The notes under the pieces are model-generated. The model did not search any database, was not told where the DNA came from, and worked only from the letters and a program-made list of their open reading frames with translations. Below, in pieces: positions 22,264-37,510 of a stretch of DNA of 64,000 bases (the first letter of the stretch is position 1; the number at the start of each line of letters is the position of its first letter). A program made the translations under genes and the position numbers. This DNA comes from Chlorella sorokiniana (lineage: Eukaryota > Chlorophyta > Trebouxiophyceae > Chlorellales > Chlorellaceae). The stretch is from assembly GCA_025917655.1 (NCBI GenBank), contig CP084614.1:1674001-1738000 (forward strand), read 5' to 3'.

Positions 22264-23126
22264 CTAGAACAGGAAGGGGATGATGCGCCAGCGGGTCGCG
22301 GCATGCCTCGCCCAAGCCTCCCGAAATGCTCCGCCAGCACACGCTCCTCGTTGGCAATGCGCAGGGCTGCAGGCGAGGACACCAAGGCAGGCGCAAGATT
22401 GTTGGTGTGAGCTGAGCCCTTGGTACACGGCCTGGCCGGTGCGACAGCGAGAGCAGAGCAAGGAGCTGCAGCCTTAGCTGAGCTTGCAGTTGAGCAACAA
22501 CAGGGCCGGATGCAAGCGTGGCGCAGCGCACCGAGCAGGACAGCAATGTGGAGGGTGACGGCCAGGGCCCAGGCCGGGCGCCGCATGGCGCCAACGTAAG
22601 CGCAGAAGCCAAGCCCCGCCATCGCGGCGCCAGTGTAGCTGGGATGCAGGAGCAGCGTGTAGGGCCCGCTGCTGATCAACTCATGCTCTGACCGGATACC
22701 CACCTCGTAAGTGAACAGCCGGCCCAGCGTGGTGAAGCACCAGGCACGCAGCGCGGTGCCCGCAGCACAGACTGCCGCAGCAACAGCTTCTGCTGGCGTC
22801 CAACTGCGCCGAGCGGGGCTGCGGCGGGCCAGGCAGTAGGCTGTCGCCATTGCCAGCACAGCAGTGGCCTGTCCCACCAGGCCCCATGTCAGGTATCCAG
22901 GCCGCACATAGGTGTCGGCACGACGGTCTCCCGCCGCGTCCAAGTGGTGTGGAGAGCGGCAGTTGAACAGCACGGTGGCGGTGAGCACTGCACTGCACAA
23001 TAGCTTACTAGGCAGTGGACTGTTTTGCTGCCTTCCACGATCTCCACCATGCCTGGAGTGCAAGGGATGAAAGCTGGCCAAGTCGAAAAATACCAGTCGC
23101 GGAGCGCGGTGGGCCCGCCCTCCCAC
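22264..23126 (-). CDS. Isoprenylcysteine carboxyl methyltransferase (ICMT/PEMT-fold) family, start uncertain
   Basis: Polytopic membrane methyltransferase. ICMT proteins methylate the prenylated C-terminal cysteine of CaaX proteins in the ER. Visible features are several hydrophobic helices (LTWGLVGQATAVLAMATAYC, LAVTLHIAVLLGAL) and the core LGRLFTYEV, then ISSGPYTLLLHPSYTGA, the SAM-binding H-P-x-Y signature. The last exon has LRIANEERVLAEHFG and WRIIPFLF plus stop, the typical ICMT tail with E-E-x-x-L. The final intron runs from about 22530 (donor CTCG/GTGCGC) to the CAG before CCCTGCGC near 22366. No in-frame ATG opens the first visible exon, so 23126 is only the upstream limit of the open frame. 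An upstream exon or a missing base is likely. Confidence 0.78.
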
Positions 23127-23454
23127 CTTCTAAAGCTGAGGGTGCACAGTCGGTTCGGGGCAGTCCCTGACCGTCGACGAAACTTTCTGACAGCAAAAAA
23201 GCGCTAAGAACTCACCTGGCGACTCCTTGCGCGCGACCCGACATGTCGCGCACAACGCTACTTGCAATCTCTACACGGCCTTTTATGATTGTGTCGAATC
23301 TGAGCTGCAATTTCCAAGGCTCGCTGAAGCTGTTGTTCTTGTAAATTCGCATGTCGGTCGACTGCCACTGGGACAAAGCGGGTGCCCAAAGTGCGGCCGG
23401 ACGCCTGCACCGGCCTCTTTCTCCTGTTTGGAGGCCGCGTAGAGGGAGAGCACC
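23127..23454. other. Divergent promoter region ICMT-like/RPL19
   Basis: About 330 nt, of which part may be the unidentified first exon of the methyltransferase gene. It should hold the RPL19 promoter. No named motif is recognised. Confidence 0.45.
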
Positions 23455-25531
23455 ATGGTGCGTGAGCAGCTGGCGCAGCAACCTGCATGCTGCTGGGCCA
23501 CAAAGGGAGGGATGCCAAGACTAGCGTTCAGCCCGGGCAGCGGCGGCTTTCAGTACAGCCAAACAATGATTATGGAGCCTTGGAGGCGGCTGGGAACAGA
23601 GGCAGCAGCCTGCTGGGTCCCGCTCAGTGGGCCTCGCACAGTCCGGCCGCTGCGAGGCGCTCGGGCGAACAGCAAGGAGCAGTGATTGAACTGTGTTTGC
23701 ACGCGTTTCCTGCAGGTCTCCCTAAAGCTGCAGAAGAGGCTTGCCTCCTCTGTCCTGGGCTGCGGCCTCAGGAAGGTGTGGCTGGACCCCAATGAGGTCA
23801 ATGACATCTCCATGGCCAACTCCAGTGAGTTAGGATGCCGCGGGCAGGAGGCGCCGGTGTCCCAGGGGCAAGCCGAGCGGCCGGCGGAGGCGCCGGCGGT
23901 GGCCAGCCCGGACTTGGGGTCGCAGTGCAGGCATCGCACATTCCTTTAGCTGCGGCAGCCTGAGTAGCTGGCACGTTCTTCTAGCCAACCTGGCTCCAGA
24001 TGGACTCTATGGCCACAGCAGGCTGCGTAAGGGCGTGCCCCCTGGCCATGTACTCAACCCTGGTGTCGCCGCTGCGCCCGTGCCTGCTGCCCGCGCAGGG
24101 CAGAACGTGCGCAAGCTCATCAAGGATGGCTTCATCATCCGCAAGCCGCAGAAGATCCACTCGCGCTCCCGTGCGCGCCGCGCAGCAGAGGCCAAGTCCA
24201 AGGGCCGGCACACCGGCTACGGTGAGCAGCGCAGCAGGGCTCTAAGTGGCGTGCCAGCCATGAGCTAGAGAATTGCAGCTTTGGCAGTTTCATCACAGCA
24301 TCCCGAGCTGTACTACTAGTGGCGTTGGCAGACAGAAGAATATTGTATGACAAATGCAGCCAGCCCTTGATGAGCAGCCTGGAAAGGCAGACTGCTTTTG
24401 CGTGCAGTGCGGGCTGCAGTGCAGCAGACTGCCGTGCCAACAGCAATTGTCGGCGCTCCTACCGCCCCGAATGTGTGCTGCAAATAGCAGCACGGTGCCC
24501 ACTCTGCTTCTGCTGCCGCCCCTGCGTGCCCCCTGCGCAGGCAAGCGCCGCGGTACGCGTGAGGCACGCCTGCCCACCAAGGTGCTGTGGATCCGCCGCA
24601 TGCGTGTGCTGCGCCGCCTGCTCAAGAAGTACCGGGACAGCAAGAAGATTGACAAGCACCTTTACCACGAGCTGTACCTGAAGGTGGGGGCGGCCAGCTC
24701 ATCACGGGGCTGCCGGGCACGAGGCTGCGGCTGTTGTTGCGAGCTGCATGTGCGCCTGCCGGCAGCTTGTGTGCTGCTGCCAGCAAAGGTCGCTTGCTGC
24801 TGTTGTGCCTCAGCCCTGGCTGGATTGTGGGGCAGAGTCAGTCCGCCAACTGGCATTTTGGGCAGACAGAAAACAGCGCATGCGGCGGCGTCAGCTGCAA
24901 AACTTGCGACGACAAGCACCCCTTGTGGTCAGCGCGCAGCTGTTCAGCACTATTGCAGCCTGTGTTTGGTTGAAGACAGCTCCACCCAACCTGACATTGG
25001 TGGGAGACAGCTTGATTCAAACGACTGCAGCAGCAGTAGCTTTTGGGGGAAGCGCTTCCTTCCAGCGGAGCGATCACACAAGCGCTGCAGTGCCAGCATG
25101 CGCACACAGCACTCCACACCTCTCCTTCAGCAGCAGGATGCGCCAGCGGCTCCAGTGGATGTGGCCGCCGATTCTGCAGCAAGATGTGGCAGCAGGGAGC
25201 AGCAGTTGCACCACGTTGTGGATTCAACCTGTGCCCGCAGGCGTTGCTTGTTCTTAGGCTGCAGCGGGGCCAGGCCCACCCGTGCTGACATCGCCCCCTG
25301 TCACTTGCTGGCTGATTCACTGCTGCAGGTGAAGGGTAACGTGTACAAGAACAAGCGTGTGCTGATGGAGGCCATCCACAAGCAGAAGGCGGAGAAGATC
25401 CGCGAGAAGAACATTGCGGACCAGCTGGAGGCGCGCCGTGCCAAGAACAAGGCGCGCGCGAGCGCAAGGCCGCCCGCCGCGAGGAGCGCTTCGCGCAGGG
25501 TGTCACCGGCGTCACCGATGCCAAGAAGTGA
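23455..25531 (+). CDS. RPL19: 60S ribosomal protein L19 (eL19)
   Basis: Structural protein of the large cytosolic ribosomal subunit. Five coding exons: 23455-23457 (only the ATG), 23716-23824, 24099-24221, 24541-24683 and 25329-25531. The product begins [18 protein letters not shown] and contains [42 protein letters not shown] and [20 protein letters not shown]. It ends with the basic helix typical of eL19. In the last exon one C is missing in the GCG repeat near 25453-25460. With it restored the protein closes [17 protein letters not shown] and DAKK, giving 193 residues, the normal size. The 258-nt intron directly after the start codon is a common ribosomal-protein gene layout. Confidence 0.96.
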
Positions 25532-26024
25532 GCGCGGCCCGCGCGCTGGCGCCCCTTGGCTCTCCGTCCAGCGGCCGCCCGCGGCGCGTCGCGCGGCGCG
25601 GGCCCAGCCTTCCGCCCAGGACATGCAGCATGCTGCGGGGGCTGTTGCCTGTGCCGGCGCTTTGGACTGTAAGAGCGACCCACGCAGCCGAATGCGCAGA
25701 AGGGGCACAAGGGTGCCTTGCCAAGAGCACCTGTGGGTGGGAGAGTCAGGTGCTGCCCAGGGTTTGTTGGCCCTTTGTTCACGACAGGATCCAGGCATTG
25801 ACAGTGCGCCTTAGTGCAGCTGCCGGATACTTGCGATGAGCATGGCATGCGAAGGGCAGGTTCCCCACACGACCTTTGCGCGCCCTGCTATGCGAGCCTG
25901 GGCAGGCTTGCTGGATATGGCCCGAAGGCGTGATCTGACTCGTTGGACAGTTTCCTTTTACAGACAATAGGTTGTTGTTGCAAGGAGCCTAAGAGACGGC
26001 TCAGCGGCGCACCGAGGGTCAGAG
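25532..26024. other. Intergenic between RPL19 and the DnaJ-ferredoxin gene
   Basis: Holds the RPL19 3' UTR with TGTAA at 25668-25672 and the upstream region of the next gene. No other feature is seen. Confidence 0.5.
25668..25672 (+). promoter_or_regulatory. Putative TGTAA poly(A) signal of RPL19
   Basis: TGTAA lies 137 nt past the RPL19 stop, a usual distance for a green-algal 3' UTR. Confidence 0.5.
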
Positions 26025-28653
26025 ATGGCCTCATTAGTTGGTGCGAGCAGCTTTCTTGGTCACGCGGGGTCCTCGACGACATCTCTATCACACATGGAGC
26101 GCTTATGCACCCGCCAAGTTCCCGCCAGGCTCTCCGCAAGTAAGTGTGTTGGCCATGGGATGGGGGTTCAGCAGGCCGGGTGATTCGCGATTTTCCCCTC
26201 GCCGTCAAGCCCTAGGACGTCGATGAGACACGCAACAGATCGGTAACCACCCCGAACGGCAACCCCAGCTTTCGTTTGTTGCTGCCGCCACTTTCGTTGG
26301 CGGTGGTGGCAAATCCGCCGAGCAGGTTGCCCACGATGAGATGGGCTCCCCTCATGCAGCCCGGTGCCCCTTGGATTGCCGTCACCCTGCAGTTTGCTGC
26401 CCCCTCTGCATTGCAGGCCGCCGCCGCTCGCTGCACGTGGCCTCTGCCACGGCAGCGGCCAAGCAGGCGTCGACCGTCAACCGCGGACCTGCCTCGTCGT
26501 TCATTCTCAGCGACGGCACCGTGGATTACTATGAGCTGCTGGGGGTGGATGATGTCGCCACCCCCGCGCAAATCAAGATGGCGTACCGCACGCTGGCCAA
26601 GGCAAGCGGGGGTGCCCCCGCATGCCGTGTCTGCTTCCCTCCCGCCCGGCTGACCCCAGCCCTCCTGCCTCTGCTCACTCCGCCCGGCGCTGCTGCCCAT
26701 CCGCAGGTGTGCCACGTGGACGTGATTGGCGACACCGAGGACAACCGCAACATGTGCATCCTGCTCAACGAGGCCTGTGAGTGGGGAGTCGGCGTGCCGG
26801 CCTGGCCCGCCTTTCACCGCAGCATCCGGCTGGCACCCCGCCACACCGTCTCCCGCTGCCAGCAGCTGCCTCAAGCTCCTTTCCGAACAAACTCGATCCC
26901 CCTCTGTACCCTGTGACCTCCCACCCATGCCGCCACGGTACCGCAGACGAGGTGCTGATGGACCCGGAGCAGCGCCAGGCGTACAACGCGGACCTGGACC
27001 GCTCGCTGCAGGACGAGGACGACGGGTACACCGGGAGCTGCTGTCGCGCTGGTGCGCCAACACCCGCATGGGCAAGAACGAAGACCCGGAGGAGTCGCGC
27101 GGCGTGTTTGTGGTGCGTGGCCGGCGCGGGGCTGCGCTGTTGTATCCACGCCTCGGTCGCGGATGGCAGGCGTGGCCAGGCAGGGAAGCCTGGGCAGAGG
27201 ACACAGCGCTGCGACGCTTCCCCTTTCAACCCCCCCCGCCCCCGGCGCCTGTTCCAGGACGAGGTGTCGTGCATCGGGTGCAAGCAGTGCGTGTGGTGCG
27301 CCCCCGCCACCTTCCGCATGGAGGACGAGTACGGGCGGTCGCGCGTGTTTGGGCACTGGCTGGACAAGGAGGACGACATCCAGGTGGGCGGGCGGGGCGG
27401 CGACCGGGGGCCCAGCCAGGGTGCGCTGCCGGCACACGCACCTGCCTGCTTACGCGTGACGACGGCCCCCGCCTGCCCGCCCCGCTCCTCTGGCTCCGCC
27501 GCAGGCCGCCATGGACGCCTGCCCCGTCAGCTGCATCCACTGGGTGGACAAGGCCGACCTGCCCGCCCTCGAGTTTGTGGTGCGCTACAAGGTGAGGCGG
27601 CGGCGTGGTGCGGGGCGGGGCGGCTCCATAATGCCGGCGCACCGCTGGCCGTGCGGTGTGGCAGCGGCACGCCGCGTGTCCCTTCCGCAGCCAATGTAAG
27701 CTAGCAGGCCGGTGGGCTGGAAGCCCGGCCAGCCCCAGAGAGACCGCAGCAATAGCAGAATCTTCCTGACATACCCTACAACCACCCCCACCCCCACCCC
27801 ACCAACACACACTCACAGGTCAAGCGCACGAGCGTGGCGGCCATGATGAGCCAGCAGGGCATGGTGGTCGACGTGTGGGCTGCTGCCGCCAAGTACCTCA
27901 AGGAGCGGAGGAACAAGTGCGCGGCGGGGGGGAGCCGAAGGGGGGGGGGGGACGGGGGAAGCGCGTGCGCAGCAGTGAGAGTTTGTCTCTGGGCGGCTTG
28001 TTGAGGCAGCGTCTTCCAGCATTTGCTCATGCTGCAGCCCCGCCCCGCCCCAGCCTCGGCCCGCAAACCAGCTTCCCGGCCCCCGGCCGCCGCGCAGGGA
28101 GGAGCGCGCGCGCGCGTGCGGCGCGGTACAGCGCGGCGCAGGAGGCGGCGCGGCGCGCGGCCGCCGAGGCCCTGGCGCAGCGCCAGTCGGGCTGGTTTGC
28201 CACCTTTGCCTCCAAGTTCGGCATCTCTAACATGGCGGCGGGCGCAGCTGCAGCCATGAACGAGGCGGTGTTTGGCTCCTACTCGTCGGGTGCGTAGGGG
28301 AGGCCTTGGGCTGAACGCGGCTGCCTCGCGCTTGCAAAGCTGAGCTTGCCCGGCCTAGCCTGCGTACTGCCCTGGGGGCCCCTCCCTTTGCCCTTGTGCC
28401 CTGTCTGCCAGACATCACCCCCCTCCCCCTCCACCCACCCACCCACCCACCCACCACTGAACTTTCTGCAGACGACGAGTATGCCAGCTACCAGAAGGTG
28501 GGGCGGCGGCGGCGGCAGCGCCAGCGCGTGGACGGCGCGTACGGTGCGCGCGGCGCCAGTGGCGGCAGGGTGCCCCGCGAACGTGCGCTGGTGCCCACCT
28601 CGGGCCAGCTGCGCCCGTGGCGCAAGCAGGAGGGTGTGGCGCGCCCGGCCTGA
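26025..28653 (+). CDS. DnaJ-ferredoxin chloroplast protein (DJC76-like)
   Basis: ATG at 26025-26027 opens a Ser/Ala/Thr-rich transit peptide (MASLVGASSFLGHAGSS) ending at an A/GTAAGT donor at 26139. Exon 2 (from 26416) carries the start of a J domain, VDYYELLGVDDVATPAQIK. After a GC-AG intron it continues VCHVDVIGDTEDNRN, ILLNEAYEVLMDPEQRQAY. The J-domain signature HPD is HVD here. A bacterial-type 4Fe-4S ferredoxin domain follows: CIGCKQCVWCAPATF and ACPVSCIHWV. This J-plus-ferredoxin build matches Arabidopsis DJC76/77/82, plastid proteins. The C-terminal part is basic and Ala-rich (WFATFASKFGISN, RRRRQRQRVDG) and has no known domain. One G is missing at 27033-27035 (GELLSRWCANTRMG is restored by adding it). 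The basic region after KERRNK near 27917 is hard to splice with certainty. Confidence 0.85.
26602..26706 (+). other. GC-AG intron in the DnaJ-ferredoxin gene
   Basis: After TLAK (AAG at 26599-26601) the donor reads GCAAGC. The acceptor is CCGCAG before VCHVDV at 26707. Phase 0 on both sides fits only this pair, and no GT donor in the neighbourhood keeps the J domain in frame. AG/GCAAG is the usual consensus of GC-AG introns. Confidence 0.65.
28431..28454. repeat. (CCCA)n tract before an intron acceptor
   Basis: Six CCCA-type units form the pyrimidine tract of the last intron of the DnaJ-ferredoxin gene, upstream of the CTGCAG acceptor at 28466-28471. The complementary strand is GGGT-rich. 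Confidence 0.8.
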
Positions 28654-29333
28654 GGCGCCCCTGCACGCGGTGGCCCCCGCCGCTTAGCCCACCCCGCCTG
28701 GAAACCCGGCGCAACGTTACCTGATTTTTCCTGGCCCCAGCCAGCTGTCGCGGCTGTCGCTGTACCCTGCCCGAGTCTTGTGTCTCGGCTCTAGCGGCCT
28801 GGGGGCCTGGGGTCAACCCCTGGCCGCCTCCGCACACGCCCGCCTGCCCTCCGGCGCGTGCCCCGATATCGCTTTTTCCTCCCCTCACTCACGCTTCCCG
28901 GCTGCCGCTGCCTGCTGCTGCCGTGTGCCTTGAACCATGCCCTGTACCATGCTGCATTTGGTGGATGCAACGGCAACCCAATCCGTTGGAGTTGACAGCA
29001 TTGCCCATGTCCAACCCTGATCAGCCCATCAGTATTTTTTCATGTCCTTCCAGTCTGCCCTAGCTCCCAACAAATGCATTCCCAATCCCACACATCTCGC
29101 ACTGCCCATACGGCTCGCCCCTGGCCTGCCCCGCAATACCACGCCCCTTGGTCCATGCAGCAACCCAGCACTGCTGCCGCTCTGCACAGCTGCACTGCAA
29201 ACGCTTTATAGTGTAAACATACATTGACATTGAGGGACATGACTTGGCAGACCAGCAGTTTAAAACAGAGAGGGGAGCATGAGCAGATCAGTTTGTGTTG
29301 ATGGAGGGAGGGCCAGCCGTGTGTGCGCGCCCC
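28654..29333. other. Convergent 3' intergenic region
   Basis: 680 nt between two stop codons facing each other. It contains TGTAA at 29212-29216 for the upstream plus-strand gene. No open frame here looks like a protein and I see no repeat. Confidence 0.5.
29212..29216 (+). promoter_or_regulatory. Putative TGTAA poly(A) signal of the DnaJ-ferredoxin gene
   Basis: TGTAA lies about 560 nt past the stop, just before the 3' end of the convergent asparaginase gene. It would imply a long 3' UTR. Confidence 0.35.
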
Positions 29334-30603
29334 TCAGCCCGTGCCATGGGCGGACAGGCGCAGCACGAGCAGCGTGCGTGCCTGCAGCGGGTTGAGCTGC
29401 TCGTAGCCGCGGCCCAGGATGAACCCCTGTCCTCGTACTTGGCCCTGCTGCCGCGGTACAGGAAGTCGTCGTGGTTGGCGCCCTCGCCGCACCGGCTGGC
29501 GATGACGAGGTGGGCAGGCGGCGCGTCCAGGGCGCCAGCTGCTCCGCCAGCGCCGCCGGCAGGCTGCCGGTGCCGCTCCCCGCCAGCACCAGCCCGTCCA
29601 GCTCCCCCAGCAGGCTGTCGGGCAGCAAGGCGGAGACGGCGAGCGGCCAGATGGCGACGCGCGCGCGCAGCGCGGCGGGGCTGAGCCGCAGGAAGGCGTC
29701 GTCTGGGAGGAAGGAAGGCGCGGCGGCGGGCGGCGGGGCGTAGTAGAACACGGGCTGGCCGCCGCGCAGCTGGCCGATGGGGCCGGGGTGGGAGCGGAAG
29801 GCGCCGAGCAGCTGCGAGTCTGCCTTGCGCACGTACTGCGCCAGGTGGATGCTGTCGTTCATCACCACCAACACGCCGCCAGGCAGCGCCGCTGTTGCGG
29901 GGCTGGCCGCCACCTGCCGGGCAACAAAACATGCGGGGACGGCATTCGCGGTCAAACGTGTGGCCCAAGTAGCAGGAGGAGGATGGAAGGGCCAGGACAG
30001 AAGGCTGTCAGGTTTAACCACAACCTGGTGCACCAACATGCACAGACCCTCCAGCTTGCCTTGATTGCATCCCGAAGGTTGCGCGGCCCGTCGCTGCCAG
30101 GCTGGTCCGCTGGCAGCATGGCGCCTGTCAGGATGAGGGGGCGGCTGCGGCGGCGCAGCGCGGTGCCCAGCATCAGCTGTGCCGCCCAAGCCGCCTCCTC
30201 CAGCGTGTCGGTGCCGCAGAGCAGGACGTAGCCGGCGACCGCTGCGTCTGCCGCCTCAATGCACTGCGCTACCTCCAGCAGCACCTCAAAGGTCAGCTCT
30301 GCGCCGCTGCGGTAGGGGAAAGCACGCTCCAGACGTGCCTGGGGCCGGGTTTGTGGAGAGGGAGGGGGCGGATTGGTGAGGACTGGCTCTGGTGCTGCGG
30401 GCGCCGCTGCCGACAAACCCTTCCTAGGGTGGGGTCCCCAAGAGGCTAATTTATGAATTTTCTGCGCTTACCTCAATGCCGGATGGCATCGCGGCTGCAA
30501 GAAGCTCCCCAGGCTGCAGCCGAAGTGCCATACCTCCAAGAGAAGAGTCATACTTCTGCAAAGCTGTCGCACCAAGCGTGTACACCAACACCGGAGCCCT
30601 CAT
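29334..30603 (-). CDS. L-asparaginase-like protein (bacterial type I family)
   Basis: Asparaginase/glutaminase family: hydrolyses Asn to Asp plus ammonia if active. The first in-frame ATG is 30601-30603 (MRAPVLVYTLGATALQKYD). The N-terminal nucleophile motif, normally YTGGTIGM, reads YTLGATAL, so the second Thr position is altered. The second motif is intact: LLCGTDTLEEAAWAAQLML. LTGAMLPADQPGSDGPRN and GVLVVMNDSIHLAQYVRK follow. The C-terminal domain has LDGLVLAGSGTGSLP, NHDDFLYRGSRAKYEDRG and YEQLNPLQARTLLVLRLS, with the TGA stop at 29334-29336. Two introns are visible; the first begins GAG/GTAAGC near 30471. Single-base losses are needed near 29533 and at 29424-29427 to join the C-terminal pieces. 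Confidence 0.85.
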
Positions 30604-31039
30604 CCACGCCTCGATGTGGTTGACACTCGATGCTTGTTCCAACAATTAGGCAGCGGTGGCGATGCATCAAAGATGCACCGCCGCACTCACACATCCCCTG
30701 GGCTGGTAGGCTTTTGATGGATGGGTCAGGCACCAAAGAAAAGGAACAGAAGTTTGAGGCAGGCTGCCACATGGGAAATGGTTGGCTTGGCTTTGGGAGC
30801 CGCAGCCGTGCTTTGCGTGCTGATTTGTCCGCAGCCACACCCGGCCTGCCGCCCTCGGCCTTGCCACCCTGCACTCATTTTTAATCTCCCAACATCTCAA
30901 CACTCTTCCTCTCTGTTCTATGGCTATCTGTTGGTTTCATTTTGCACAGGCCAGCAACAGGGTAAAGGGAAGCGAGGGGAGCAGAGGGGGCAGCACCCGG
31001 GCATGCGGGCTGTGGTGCAGTGGCAGCAAGCCTTTCCCC
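30604..31039. other. Intergenic between asparaginase-like and calmodulin genes
   Basis: Asparaginase promoter side and calmodulin 3' UTR. No TGTAA in the expected place for calmodulin and no other feature seen. Confidence 0.45.
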
Positions 31040-32215
<1,176 letters not shown>

Positions 32216-32809
32216 CTTGAGAGTGGATCACTCGCAAGGCACCAAGCAAATCAGGCTGCCGATATTGAAACACGTAGCGCAAGTAACGCAAGTTACAAAG
32301 CGCCCCATGCAAGGAGAAGCTTTCAGCATGCTGGGCTGCCTGCTGGGCCACATGGCCGGCTGCAGGCCCAACACCCTGACGCATGGCTGAGAAGCGCTTA
32401 CACTAGGTGCTCAGTGCAGGCTGCGAGGAACTGACTACAGTGATGAGCACAAGGGGAGCGAAAGGAGGCAGGAGCAAGTCAACAAGGAAGAGCAAAAGGG
32501 GTTGCAGTAGGGCTGCTGGGCGACCGCCCAGCTGCGTCAAGCAATAAGGTTTCGCATTGCATTGTTCCGAGGCAGCGCAGCGCGCAGCAGCGGCCCGCCG
32601 CCCGCAAGAGGGGCGGCACTTCTGCTCAAAAGGCCGAGAGGAGCTGGCAGGCTGCCGCATGCAGCAGGAGCGGCGTCGGGCTGCAGGGCGGCGGCGGTCC
32701 CGGGCACCGTCCGCACGCTGCCCGGGTGCCCCGCCACGCCCAGCCCCGCACCCTGCTACAGCAGCCACACCAGCTCGGCCGCCTGTTCCGCCACGCGCTG
32801 CTCCTCCTG
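32216..32809. other. Intergenic: calmodulin promoter and SEC23 3' UTR
   Basis: Nearly 600 nt between two minus-strand genes, including the putative SEC23 poly(A) signal at 32398-32402. No other gene is supported. Confidence 0.5.
32398..32402 (-). promoter_or_regulatory. Putative TGTAA poly(A) signal of SEC23
   Basis: TGTAA on the minus strand lies about 410 nt past the SEC23 stop at 32810-32812. Confidence 0.35.
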
Positions 32810-37117
<4,308 letters not shown>

Positions 37118-37510
37118 TGCTGCTTGGCTTTGAAACTGATGACTCCCGGCTGCTGCGTTTGTGCTGTTGATCTAGGCTCGAGGACTGCAGCGATCGACGC
37201 GCGTTGCGCCTTCCTGCGTTTGGTCCACTTTGGGGCGGCAGCCGGGCGCTGCCGGGGCGTTCGGACGGAACGTGGTCACCGTGCAAGGCTTGATCAGGGC
37301 CTCAGGGCAGCATTCCGCCAACCACCCGTTCCTGCTTAGCTGGCGGCCTGCTGTGGGTTCCGCAGCATCAGCCGAACTTGAGAGGATGGGTGGAGGGCTC
37401 CCAGGTAGATCCTTCCCCTCTTCCCCACCTGCACTGCATTCCCTGAATATCTGCTGCTGTTTTGAGGCGGCCAGGCCGCCTCTGACCCACCAGGGCTCCC
37501 TCCAATCGCC
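37118..37510. other. Divergent promoter region SEC23/SIN3
   Basis: 393 nt between outward-facing start codons, serving two broadly needed genes. No motif I can name. Confidence 0.5.

Noticed and set aside
24684-25328. snoRNA genes inside RPL19 introns
   Set aside because: Ribosomal protein introns often host snoRNAs. I looked for C box RTGATGA paired with D box CTGA in all four introns and found only partial matches (TTGATGA near 24368 with no D box). H/ACA types cannot be judged by eye.
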